DNA from: Bacteroidales bacterium | Lineage (GTDB): Bacteria > Bacteroidota > Bacteroidia > Bacteroidales > VadinHA17 | NCBI GenBank assembly: GCA_030692905.1 | Contig: JAUYBT010000082.1 | Location: 1-12,109, forward strand | Direction of reading: 5' to 3' | Length of the DNA stretch: 12,109 nucleotides | Shown: piece by piece, positions 1 to 7,576 of the stretch | Layout of the letters: each line of letters starts with the position of its first letter | How positions within the stretch are numbered: position 1 is the first letter of the stretch | Position numbers and translations under genes: made by a program | The notes under the pieces: model-generated | Database searches by the model: none | Told to the model about the DNA's origin: nothing | The model's input: only the letters and a program-made list of their open reading frames with translations

Positions 1-889
1 AAACTCAATTCTCATGAGTGGGGACCAGGTGGAAATAATAACTTCCGATATAGCAAAACCCGAAAGGGAATGGCTCTCTTTTGTCAGAACATCAAAAGCC
101 AAGGAAGCAATAAAAAATGCATTAAAGAATGAGTCGAAAGACAGCATTCAGCAGGGGATGGAGATTCTTGACTATAAACTAAAAGAGATGGGGCTCACTA
201 CGAATACCGAAATTCTAAAAAAGCTTCTTCTCTCCTATGATGTATTGAATAAAGACGAACTTTATTCGGGAATCGGGCTTGGCAGAATCAACCTTAATAA
301 TCTGAAGAAGATAGTAAAGAAAAGCCCAGCCAAAAATATCATTAAATACTGGGAGTTAAAACTAATAGGATCAAAGAAAGAGAAGAAAGATGTTGAAGTT
401 ACCCAGGAAAATATTGATAATAGTGTCCCATTCCTTCTCAGGGAGAATGTTGATAATGCCGAACAATCTTATGAAATAGCAAAATGCTGTAACCCTATTC
501 CCGGTGATGAGGTGACAGGCTACCATTCACCGGAAGGTGCCATTGTAATTCATAAACCAAAATGCCCGGTTGCCATCAGAATCATGTCGAACGAAGGCAA
601 TCGTATTATCGCTGTTAAATGGGCTATTCATAAGCTGGTTTCTTTCCTGGCAAGAATAAGCATGATTGGGATTGACAGGATCGGATTAGTAAATGACATT
701 ACAAATATTATTTCTTCGGAACTGAAAGTTAATATGACCTGTATTAATATCACTGTTAAGAACGGTATTTTTGAAGGGACAATCGATCTGTATATTCACC
801 ATACAAAAGACCTTAACAACCTGATATTGAAAATTTCAAATATTAATGGTATTGAAAATGTCAAAAGGGTTGAAGATTTCTCAAAATAA
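1..889 (+). CDS. relA/spoT: RelA/SpoT-type (p)ppGpp synthetase/hydrolase, C-terminal part (5' end outside window)
   Basis: This is the regulatory C-terminal half of a long RelA-SpoT homologue, which makes and/or degrades (p)ppGpp in the stringent response. The frame is open from base 2 to the TAA at 887-889, so the ATG at 14 is internal. The visible part begins in the last strand of the TGS domain (SGDQVEIITS). A helical segment follows, then the conserved cysteine-pair/zinc-finger region (CCNPIPGDEVTGY, TGC-TGT at 485-490, with a later HKPKC). A C-terminal ACT domain runs from about nt 640 (ARISMIGIDRIGLVNDIT) to the end. The hydrolase and synthetase domains lie upstream, so whether the enzyme is bifunctional cannot be judged here. 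fur follows 75 nt downstream on the same strand. Confidence 0.93.
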   Translation, partial: NSILMSGDQVEIITSDIAKPEREWLSFVRTSKAKEAIKNALKNESKDSIQQGMEILDYKLKEMGLTTNTEILKKLLLSYDVLNKDELYSGIGLGRINLNNLKKIVKKSPAKNIIKYWELKLIGSKKEKKDVEVTQENIDNSVPFLLRENVDNAEQSYEIAKCCNPIPGDEVTGYHSPEGAIVIHKPKCPVAIRIMSNEGNRIIAVKWAIHKLVSFLARISMIGIDRIGLVNDITNIISSELKVNMTCINITVKNGIFEGTIDLYIHHTKDLNNLILKISNINGIENVKRVEDFSK

Positions 890-932
890 TTCTTCATTTA
901 ACTCCATCCTCCGGTATCCGGGAAAAAATGTA

Positions 933-940
933 TACTTTTG
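933..940 (+). promoter_or_regulatory. Possible Bacteroidetes-type -7 promoter element before fur
   Basis: The sequence tacttttg matches the Bacteroidetes primary sigma factor -7 consensus TAnnTTTG exactly and lies 25 nt before the fur ATG, a normal distance. I see no convincing TTTG -33 box about 20 nt further upstream, where the DNA is GC-richer (around 908-922). The call therefore rests on one half-site and the position. Confidence 0.35.
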
Positions 941-964
941 TTATTATTTTAAATCAGATCAGAT

Positions 965-1411
965 ATGCTTAGTGACGATACCAAATTAACAGTAAAGAAG
1001 ATCTTCACTGAATATCTCGAGAAAAAAGGACACCGGAAGACTCCTGAAAGGTATGCAATCCTTGATGAGATATATTCACGATCAGGTCATTTCGATATTG
1101 AGTCGCTTTACATATTCATGAAGAATAAAAACTACCGGGTAAGCAGGGCGACATTATATAATACAATTGATTTATTACTTGAATGTAGTCTGGTTATTAA
1201 GCATCAGTTCGGAAAGAACATTGCTCAGTTTGAAAGAGCATACCAATGCGGACAGCACGACCATCTTATTGATATTGAAACAGGTAAAGTTATTGAATTC
1301 TGCGACCCGAGAATCCACGAGATTATTAATACTGCCAGTGAATTACATAACTTCAGTCCGATATACCATTCACTCTATATCTACGGATCATTAAAAGCCG
1401 ACAAAAAATAG
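965..1411 (+). CDS. fur: Fur-family metal-responsive transcriptional regulator
   Basis: A 148-residue Fur-superfamily repressor. An N-terminal winged helix (KKGHRKTPERYAILDEIY at 20-37; recognition region YRVSRATLYNTIDLL at 57-71) precedes a dimerisation and metal-binding domain. Metal-ligand candidates kept are H42 (GHFD), E90 (QFE) and H98/H100 (QHDH). The structural-zinc cysteines of E. coli-type Fur are missing: the usual CxxC after HDHLI is here D103-I-E-T106, and the C-terminal YGHC is YGSL. C95 and C113 remain but are not spaced as a CxxC. The length and the gap-free core argue for an intact gene. It lies between the rsh gene and purA on the same strand and is followed by a strong hairpin. 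Which subclass it is (Fur, PerR or Zur) cannot be decided from sequence alone. Confidence 0.9.
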   Translation: MLSDDTKLTVKKIFTEYLEKKGHRKTPERYAILDEIYSRSGHFDIESLYIFMKNKNYRVSRATLYNTIDLLLECSLVIKHQFGKNIAQFERAYQCGQHDHLIDIETGKVIEFCDPRIHEIINTASELHNFSPIYHSLYIYGSLKADKK

Positions 1412-1424
1412 GTCACCGGCTATT

Positions 1425-1463
1425 TATTTCCTCATTATCCCGCGTTGGGATAATGAGGAAATA
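1425..1463 (+). terminator. Perfect 17-bp hairpin between fur and purA, probable terminator
   Basis: Positions 1425-1441 and 1447-1463 are exact reverse complements (17 bp, 6 G/C pairs) around a 5-nt loop, gcgtt. The hairpin starts 14 nt after the fur stop and ends 47 nt before the purA ATG. The run after the stem (tttctta) is only weakly T-rich, so termination may be partial. Because the stem is perfect, an mRNA-stabilising element or a protein-binding palindrome is also possible. Confidence 0.6.
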
Positions 1464-1510
1464 TTTCTTACCTTACTGCGTATTTTTTAAATAGTTGATA
1501 ATTATCTAAT

Positions 1511-2776
1511 ATGAACATTGACATACTGTTAGGTCTGCAGTGGGGTGATGAGGGAAAGGGGAAAATTGTTGATGCATTAAGTCCGGTCTACGATATTATT
1601 GCCCGTTTTCAGGGAGGGCCAAATGCCGGACATTCACTCGAGTTTAATAATGTTAAACACGTGCTGCACCTTATCCCTTCAGGTATATTTCACCCTGATA
1701 AGTTAAATATAATTGGAAATGGCGTCGTAATTGATCCCGCTGTATTTAAAAAAGAGATCGAAGAGTTGGGGCCTCCTGTAAGTGAGCTTACAAAACGACT
1801 TATTATCTCCACCAGGGCAAATCTTATTCTTCCAACTCACAGGATACTCGATACCGCTTATGAGCTTCATAAGGGCAATACCAAAATCGGATCAACTCTT
1901 AAAGGTATCGGTCCGGCCTATACCGATAAAGCAGGTCGTAACGGCCTCAGAGTCGGGGATATTCTCCGAAAAGATTTCAGGGAGCTATATAATGATCACG
2001 TGAAGAGCCATCTGACTATCCTGAAAAACTATGATTTCAAGTTCGATCTGAAAGAGTATGAAAAAGGCTGGTTTGAAGGAATTGAGATGTTGAAAAAATT
2101 CCGGATGGTAAATACCGAGTACCTGGTCAATGAACTTGCCGGAAAAGGGAAAAGAGTACTTGCTGAAGGTGCACAGGGTACTATGCTTGATGTGGATTTT
2201 GGTTCATATCCTTTTGTTACCTCTTCAAATACGATTAGTGCCGGCGCATGCACCGGTTTAGGTATTTCACCAAAACTGATCGGAGAGATTTTCGGGATTT
2301 TCAAGGCGTATTGCACCAGGGTCGGAAGCGGGCCGTTTCCTACTGAACTGTACGATGAAACAGGTACCACGTTAAGAAATATCGGCCGGGAGTTTGGATC
2401 TACTACCGGCAGGCCACGTCGCTGCGGATGGCTTGATCTGCCTGCGTTGAAGTATTCCATAATGATAAATGGCATTACCAGGCTGTTTATGACTAAAGCT
2501 GATGTAATGTCGGGGTTCAGAACCGTAAAAATATGTACTTCATATAAGGTTGACGGAAAAGAATGCCTGGAGATACCATTCAGTAACGATTCTGTTATTG
2601 AACCTGTTTACACAGAAATGACAGGCTGGGAAGAAGATATTTCCGGAATAAGGGAATTTAACAAGTTGCCTGAGGCTCTTAAAATATATACAGAATTTAT
2701 AGAGAAACAGACCGGCGTGCCGATCACATTAGTTTCTGTCGGGCCTGACCGCGAAGAGACAATATTCAGGAATTAA
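1511..2776 (+). CDS. purA: Adenylosuccinate synthase
   Basis: A 421-residue cytoplasmic enzyme that joins IMP and aspartate with GTP hydrolysis to form adenylosuccinate, the first committed step to AMP. Family signatures run in order. The N-terminal GTP/IMP loop is GLQWGDEGKGKIVD (residues 8-21), with catalytic Asp in GDEGKGK. FQGGPNAGHS follows, with the catalytic His. The IMP-binding stretch is STLKGIGPAYTDKAGRNGLRVGD. Then come LAEGAQGTMLDVDFGSYPFVTSSN, the aspartate-binding loop GSTTGRPRRCGWLDLPALKYS, and a C-terminal GTP-base motif region ending in VSVGPDREETI. Length is normal for the bacterial enzyme and I see no damage. The start is the first ATG and fits the family N-terminus (MNIDILLGLQWGDEGKG). 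The acyl-CoA synthetase gene begins 29 nt after the stop, so co-transcription is likely. Confidence 0.97.
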   Translation: MNIDILLGLQWGDEGKGKIVDALSPVYDIIARFQGGPNAGHSLEFNNVKHVLHLIPSGIFHPDKLNIIGNGVVIDPAVFKKEIEELGPPVSELTKRLIISTRANLILPTHRILDTAYELHKGNTKIGSTLKGIGPAYTDKAGRNGLRVGDILRKDFRELYNDHVKSHLTILKNYDFKFDLKEYEKGWFEGIEMLKKFRMVNTEYLVNELAGKGKRVLAEGAQGTMLDVDFGSYPFVTSSNTISAGACTGLGISPKLIGEIFGIFKAYCTRVGSGPFPTELYDETGTTLRNIGREFGSTTGRPRRCGWLDLPALKYSIMINGITRLFMTKADVMSGFRTVKICTSYKVDGKECLEIPFSNDSVIEPVYTEMTGWEEDISGIREFNKLPEALKIYTEFIEKQTGVPITLVSVGPDREETIFRN

Positions 2777-2805
2777 TATTACTTACAATCATAAAAACTG
2801 AGTAA

Positions 2806-4719
2806 ATGAAATCGTTAATACAATTCTTCGAAGAAAGCGTTGAAAAGTTCAGCAATAATGTTTATCTGTGGGAGAAACCTAACGATAAATATGAAGGTAC
2901 AACCTATGGCGAAACGAGAAAGCAGGTTTACGAATTTGCTGCAGGTCTTATAAAACTGGGAATAAAAAAAGGAGACAGATTAAGCCTTGTTTCTGAAGGC
3001 AGGAACAGCTGGGTTACAGGAGAAATGGGAATTCTGTACACCGGTGCAATGAATGTCCCTTTATCGGTAAAACTGAACCCCGAAGAAATAAAATTCAGGA
3101 TTAACCATTCAGGATCAAGAATGATTCTGGTTTCTTCAATTCAGGCTCAGAAATTGAAAGAAGTTATTAGAGAATGTCCTGCAATAGAAAAAATAATTCA
3201 TTTCGATACTCAGGAGGAATATGCCAATAATGAGATCCATTTTAATGAGGTGAGAAAGATCGGCAGGGAATGGTTAGAATTGCCTGATAATATGACAAAA
3301 TTTGAAAAATTGTTCAAGAGCCTCACTCCGTCAGATTTTGCAAATATCTGCTATACGTCAGGTACAACAGCCGATCCAAAGGGAATTATCCTTACTCACG
3401 GGAACTATGTTACTAACGTATACCAGGCTTATAGTCTGATGGATATCCCTTCATTCTATAAAACAATGCTGATCCTCCCGTGGGACCACTCTTTCGGCCA
3501 TACCTGCGGAATATTCGCATTCATGGGAAAAGGTGCAAGTATCGCTTCGGTCAAAACAGGAAAAACACCCATTGAGACTCTCAGAAACCTGCCGGTATGT
3601 CTGAAAGAGATCAAGCCAAATCTGCTAATGAGCGTCCCTGCCATCGCGAAGAATTTCAGGAAGAATATTGAGAAAGGAATCAAAGAGAAAGGGAAGACGA
3701 TTGAAATGCTTTTTAATCATGCACTTAAAATCTCCTATTCATATAACCAGGAGGGCTGGAATAAAGGAAGAGGATTGCAGAGACTGAAAAAGCCACTTCT
3801 GAATCTTTATGATAAGATCCTATTCAGTAAAATTCGTGAAGGCTACGGCGGAGAGCTCGACTATTTTATTGGCGGCGGTGCCCTTCTTGAAATTGAACTG
3901 CAGAGGTTTTTTTATGCTCTGGGGATTCCAATGTATCAGGGATATGGATTAAGTGAAGCCTCTCCCGTTATATCGTCCAATTCCACAAGCAGACATAAAC
4001 TCGGATCATCCGGGGTGCTTGTCAATAATATGGATCTTAAAATATGCGATGACGATGGCAATGAAGTGCCAATAGGCCAAAAAGGTGAAATAGTGATCAG
4101 AGGAGGAAATGTGATGCATGGCTACTGGAAAAATGAAGCTGCTACAAAAGAAACCATAAGAGATGGATGGTTATATACAGGCGATATGGGGTATATGACC
4201 GGGGATGGATACCTTTTTGTTCTTGGCCGTTTTAAAAGCCTTCTTATTGCCGATGATGGCGAAAAATTCAGCCCGGAGGGTATCGAAGAAGCCATTTCCG
4301 GGCAATCAAAATACATTGATCAATGCATGCTTTACAATAACCAGAAACCTTATACCGTCGCACTTGTTGTTCCTAACCAGCACGCACTGAAATTATATCT
4401 CGAAGAAAAGAATCTGACTGCTGACTCTGACGAGGGAAAACGAGCTGTTATTACATTGATCGAAAGTGAGGTTAATGAATATCGTACAAATGGCAAATTC
4501 GGCAATATGTTTCCTCAGAGATGGCTTCCAGTTGCCTTAGGTATTCTGGTGGAAAGCTTTACTGAAGATAACGGCCTAATGAACTCAACAATGAAAATTG
4601 TAAGAGGGAAAATAATGGACAAGTATCAGAATCTTATCGACTACCTGTATACTCCTGATGCCAAGGATGTTACAAATGAAAGGAATATCGAAGAGGTTGA
4701 AAAAATGAAGCTTGGATGA
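2806..4719 (+). CDS. Long-chain fatty acid-CoA ligase (AMP-forming acyl-CoA synthetase)
   Basis: A 637-residue member of the ANL adenylating superfamily, expected to activate fatty acids to acyl-CoA through an acyl-AMP. Core motifs are intact: the ATP/phosphate loop YTSGTTADPKG (183-193), YQGYGLSEASPV (377-388), YTGDMG (457-462) and the hinge GRFKSLLIADDGEKFSPEGIE (474-494). The hinge has Ser where most relatives have Asp (GRxKD). Near the C-terminus, FTEDNGLMNSTMKIVRGKI (585-603) carries the likely catalytic lysine K597. No signal peptide or clear membrane segment is visible. Length and motif order fit the long-chain (FadD/FAA-like) group better than acetyl-CoA synthetases, but chain-length preference cannot be read from sequence. 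It probably shares a transcript with purA (29-nt gap). No beta-oxidation genes lie nearby. Confidence 0.9.
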   Translation: MKSLIQFFEESVEKFSNNVYLWEKPNDKYEGTTYGETRKQVYEFAAGLIKLGIKKGDRLSLVSEGRNSWVTGEMGILYTGAMNVPLSVKLNPEEIKFRINHSGSRMILVSSIQAQKLKEVIRECPAIEKIIHFDTQEEYANNEIHFNEVRKIGREWLELPDNMTKFEKLFKSLTPSDFANICYTSGTTADPKGIILTHGNYVTNVYQAYSLMDIPSFYKTMLILPWDHSFGHTCGIFAFMGKGASIASVKTGKTPIETLRNLPVCLKEIKPNLLMSVPAIAKNFRKNIEKGIKEKGKTIEMLFNHALKISYSYNQEGWNKGRGLQRLKKPLLNLYDKILFSKIREGYGGELDYFIGGGALLEIELQRFFYALGIPMYQGYGLSEASPVISSNSTSRHKLGSSGVLVNNMDLKICDDDGNEVPIGQKGEIVIRGGNVMHGYWKNEAATKETIRDGWLYTGDMGYMTGDGYLFVLGRFKSLLIADDGEKFSPEGIEEAISGQSKYIDQCMLYNNQKPYTVALVVPNQHALKLYLEEKNLTADSDEGKRAVITLIESEVNEYRTNGKFGNMFPQRWLPVALGILVESFTEDNGLMNSTMKIVRGKIMDKYQNLIDYLYTPDAKDVTNERNIEEVEKMKLG

Positions 4720-4725
4720 TTTGGG

Positions 4726-4745
4726 CTGGGTACTGGGTGCTGGGA
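4726..4745 (+). repeat. Short heptanucleotide tandem repeat (CTGGGTR, just under 3 copies)
   Basis: The units ctgggta, ctgggtg and ctggga follow one another, just after the acyl-CoA synthetase stop and preceded by a partial ttggg. The repeat is short and imperfect. It sits in the 214-nt spacer 4720-4933, which otherwise holds only an 8-bp inverted repeat (tgcgccgg at 4823-4830 and ccggcgca at 4864-4871, 33 nt apart). I see no gene in that spacer. Confidence 0.45.
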
Positions 4746-4933
4746 TTATGGCTGAGGATCCGGAAATGAAAAGCAGCAGAGCTGCGTAATATTTGTAGAT
4801 AATAGGATATTCCTGATTCTTTTGCGCCGGAGCAGAGAACCTGAATATATGTAGTGGTTGATCCCGGCGCAGTGAGATGATACACTAAAGGAAAGCGAAG
4901 TTTGATATTCAAGTAATTTACATATTTTTTGAT

Positions 4934-5653
4934 ATGAGGAAATTTACAATTGCATCTGTGCTAATGCTTTTTGTTTTAAGTGTATCATGTACACGTAATA
5001 AAGAAATCAACTGGAAACTTGCCGAAAACCCTATTCTTACAAAATGGGCAACTGATGTTGATCCTTTAAAACCATGGTTACAATATCCCCGCCCCGATAT
5101 GATGCGAAATAAATGGATAAATCTTAATGGCCCCTGGGATTATGCAATTACCCCAAAAGATACGAAACCGGAAAAATGGGATGGCTCAATCCTTGTTCCA
5201 TACCCTGTCGAATCAGCAATTTCCGGGGTAAAAAAGAGAGTTTCAGAAAATGAGAATCTCTGGTATAAAAGATCTTTTAAAATACCTTCTTCCTGGAGCA
5301 AAAAACGAATCCTTTTAAATTTCGAAGCCAGCGACTGGGAAACAATTGTCTGGGTCGATGGAAAAGAGGTTGGAAAACACCGTGGTGGATACGATCCTAT
5401 TCCTCCTTCACTCGACTCTCCTGTCAGGATGTTTACTGAAAATTATGTAGCGGAACTTATAAATAACAGACCCGGTGGAAAAATTTTCTATACTACCGAT
5501 GGCAGCGAACCTGATGAAAATTCCAGGCAATATTCCGAACCTTTTAAATTGTCACAGACCAGCACAATTAAAGCTTATACAAAGTGGGAAGATGCACAAA
5601 GCCGGGTAGTTTCGTACCAGATTGAAAAGAAAGATGCGATGCCAGCTGATTAA
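4934..5653 (+). pseudogene. Truncated GH2-type glycosidase lipoprotein: sugar-binding domain joined to a chitobiase-C-terminal-like domain, catalytic core missing
   Basis: A 239-residue open frame with a lipoprotein-like signal (MRKFTIASVLMLFVLSVSC, C19 the likely lipid-bearing cysteine). Residues about 30-153 match the N-terminal jelly-roll domain of Bacteroidetes family 2 glycoside hydrolases (YPRPDMMRNKWINLNGPWDY, LVPYPVESAISGV, LWYKRSF, WVDGKEVGKHRGGYDP). Right after GGYDP, where the jelly roll should continue and lead to the immunoglobulin-like and TIM-barrel domains, the sequence changes at about nt 5390-5410. It becomes a chitobiase/Fn3-associated C-terminal domain (GGKIFYTTDGSEPDENS at 181-197, then TIKAYTKWEDAQS). 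Full-length relatives have many hundreds more residues, including the catalytic glutamates, and none of that is present. An in-frame internal deletion is the simplest reading, so catalysis is not expected. A secreted carbohydrate-binding protein or an assembly artefact are alternatives. The stop is 5 nt from that of the converging HD-type gene. Confidence 0.7.
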
Positions 5654-5658
5654 GTTTT

Positions 5659-6210
5659 CTAAACTATCAATCTGCTTTTGAATGGCAGGAATGTCATGAA
5701 GTCGGCATGATGAACAATATATGCCTCTGTTGTTCTTTTCACGAGGTCACCTTCATGTGCATGGGCTGCAATAATATGGCATATTTCAGGCGGTAATCCA
5801 CACTCTTCTGCCAACGACACTCCTGAAAACGGGTGCCGGAGATACTGCCCGTATTTCCCCTGAACAGCCTTGCCATCTTTATCAAGCTCATATTCAAGTA
5901 ATTTGCCAACGTCAGCAAGGATAGCTCCCGAAATAAGGACATCCATATTCACAGGCAGGTCGTTGCCGAAAAATTCATTCATTTTCTCACCACTGGCCCG
6001 TGCAACATGAACGACACATCTTTTATGAGCCATGAAACTCACCTTAAGGTCAGGTCCACAAAGCAGAGTAAAAGGAATATTTTCAAGGTCGCCGACCTTG
6101 AGCACACTTCTTTTCAGTGCTAATACCCATGTTTTAGCAGTTTTTTCCCTGAGCGATTTGTCTTTTATCCACTCAAGTTCCGGCCATAATTTTTTAACCT
6201 GTTCAGTCAT
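5659..6210 (-). CDS. HD-domain-like protein (putative metal-dependent phosphohydrolase, variant motif)
   Basis: A 183-residue soluble protein with the helical layout of HD phosphohydrolases. His candidates H62/H68 lie in AHKRCVVHVA. ILADVGKLLEYE (97-108) stands where the family has LLHDxGK. H126 is in RHPFSGVSLAEECGLP, H150/H152 in AAHAHEGD, and D170 in VHHADFMTF. The signature HD doublet is therefore Ala99-Asp100. The remaining His and Asp residues are in place, so this could be a subfamily variant with altered metal binding rather than a broken gene. The substrate is unknown. It begins 15 nt after the stop of the isocitrate dehydrogenase-family gene on the same strand, so the two are probably co-transcribed. 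This suggests a link to that pathway without showing what it is. Confidence 0.75.
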   Translation of the reverse strand: MTEQVKKLWPELEWIKDKSLREKTAKTWVLALKRSVLKVGDLENIPFTLLCGPDLKVSFMAHKRCVVHVARASGEKMNEFFGNDLPVNMDVLISGAILADVGKLLEYELDKDGKAVQGKYGQYLRHPFSGVSLAEECGLPPEICHIIAAHAHEGDLVKRTTEAYIVHHADFMTFLPFKSRLIV

Positions 6211-6225
6211 GTGAAAGAGTTTTGA

Positions 6226-7422
6226 TTACTTAATTCTGGCAATAATCGCGTCGGTCATCCGGGATGTTGAAGCAGCTCCATTCCGGATAACCTCAGGGCT
6301 GCCTGCCATCTTCATCATATCATAAGTCCTTACTTTACCTTCTTCTATCACTTCAGCAATTGCCTTACGGATTTTAGATGATATTTTCTTCTCATCAATA
6401 TAGTCAAGCATCATACAGGCTGATTCTATCATAGCAATCGGGTTCACTATTGAAACCTCGTAACCGGCATATTTCGGAGCTGATCCATGTGTTGGTTCAA
6501 ACACTGCGATACCATCGGCAGAGAATTGTGCACTACATGCAAACCCCAGCCCGCCTATAAGACCGGCAAAAGCATCTGATGCAATATCACCGAACATATT
6601 ACCTGCAACGATTACACCGTACTCCTCGGGGTTTTTAGTCAGCCACATCATCTGTGCATCTATGTTGGTGTTCAGTAGTTTAATTTCCGGGAAAGAGTTT
6701 TTATGGATCTCTTTTGCCATTTTCCACATTAAACCTGAAGTTTCTCTGACTACATTTGGCTTCTCGCAGACAGTAACTGACTTATAACCAAATTCCCTGG
6801 CATGTTCAAAAGCTGCCATAAGAATTCTGATGGTAGCTTTTCTGGTAAAGATCCTTGTGGATATTGAAAGTTCGTCAACCGGCACCTTGCCGAAGTTTTC
6901 AACGAATTTTGGATGAGTCATAAGCGCCTGATAAACCTGGGCCGGAGGATTTGTCCATTCAACACCTGAATATAAACATTCTGTATTCTGGCGGAATATT
7001 ACCACATCTATAAGTGGTTCGTCAATAGTATTCCCTTTTCCTCTTCTTACAAAATTAAGCGGATTGCCTTTATATGACTTGCAAGGACGGACACATATAT
7101 CAAGATTAAAAAGTTGCCTTAAGCCTACAATGGGACTTGAGTAGGTATATCTTTTCCCCTGTAAATCAGGACTTAGTTCAGCTTTTGCCTCATCATTAGG
7201 TTTTGAAGTTATTGCTCCAAAAAGGGCAATCTTATGTTTTTCAATAAGATCGATGGTCCTCTGTGGCAGAGGATTGCCCTCTTTGCACCAGAATTCCCAG
7301 CCAATATCGCCGTGTATATAATCAGCTTCAAATCCTGCTGCATCGAGTACCCTGATAGCCTGCTGAAGTACAATCGCACCAATCCCATCGCCTGGTAATG
7401 TAACTATTATACGTTTTGCCAT
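6226..7422 (-). CDS. icd: Isocitrate/isopropylmalate dehydrogenase family, probable isocitrate dehydrogenase (NADP-type signature)
   Basis: A 398-residue beta-decarboxylating dehydrogenase: LPGDGIG near the N-terminus, substrate residues S96, R102 and R112 in SSPIVGLRQLFNLDICVRPC, R144 and Y151 in FRQNTECLYSG, K221 in CEKPN, and metal-binding D255, D279 and D283 (GNMFGDIASDAFAGLIGG). Compared from memory with E. coli Icd, S96 matches Ser113, but Asn115 is Ile98. The coenzyme region reads HGSAPKYAG (K317, Y318), with V326, Y367 and K371. These resemble the Lys344/Tyr345/Val351/Tyr391/Arg395 set of NADP enzymes rather than the Asp-Ile of NAD enzymes. Oxidation of isocitrate to 2-oxoglutarate is the best guess; 3-isopropylmalate or a related malate remains possible, and no leu genes are nearby. 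The HD-like gene follows after 15 nt. pepD is divergent upstream. Confidence 0.8.
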   Translation of the reverse strand: MAKRIIVTLPGDGIGAIVLQQAIRVLDAAGFEADYIHGDIGWEFWCKEGNPLPQRTIDLIEKHKIALFGAITSKPNDEAKAELSPDLQGKRYTYSSPIVGLRQLFNLDICVRPCKSYKGNPLNFVRRGKGNTIDEPLIDVVIFRQNTECLYSGVEWTNPPAQVYQALMTHPKFVENFGKVPVDELSISTRIFTRKATIRILMAAFEHAREFGYKSVTVCEKPNVVRETSGLMWKMAKEIHKNSFPEIKLLNTNIDAQMMWLTKNPEEYGVIVAGNMFGDIASDAFAGLIGGLGFACSAQFSADGIAVFEPTHGSAPKYAGYEVSIVNPIAMIESACMMLDYIDEKKISSKIRKAIAEVIEEGKVRTYDMMKMAGSPEVIRNGAASTSRMTDAIIARIK

Positions 7423-7576
7423 GTTCTTTGTACTAATTTCGTTTTAATCTTAAGTTAATTGTAAAAATAGTCAAAATCTGACAGCTCCTGAAACGTAACT
7501 ATTATTTAACAATTTAACCTGAAAAATGGAAAAAAATATTAAGTTTGTGCCCTGTGAAAGATACACTTTATCAAGT

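Noticed and set aside
905..925. Possible weak terminator after the rsh gene (ccgg-tat-ccgg followed by an A run)
   Set aside because: The stem is only 4 bp with a 3-nt loop and is followed by A rather than T, so it is not convincing as a terminator.
1167..1394. 75-codon plus-strand open frame inside fur
   Set aside because: It is a shifted frame of fur with no independent support.
2029..2475. 148-codon minus-strand open frame inside purA
   Set aside because: It lies wholly within strongly conserved purA coding sequence. Its protein has no recognisable domain and has a shadow-frame composition.
4823..4871. 8-bp inverted repeat tgcgccgg / ccggcgca in the spacer
   Set aside because: The 33-nt separation and lack of a T tract make a terminator or operator call unsupported. 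It may be chance.
4670..4912. 80-codon minus-strand open frame in the spacer after the acyl-CoA synthetase gene
   Set aside because: It overlaps the 3' end of the synthetase and spans the heptanucleotide repeat. No family features are seen and the composition is not protein-like.
7423..7576. Divergent promoters between the dehydrogenase gene and pepD
   Set aside because: The region is AT-rich and must hold promoters. I found TTTG-like boxes, but no TAnnTTTG at suitable spacing on either strand, so no site is annotated.
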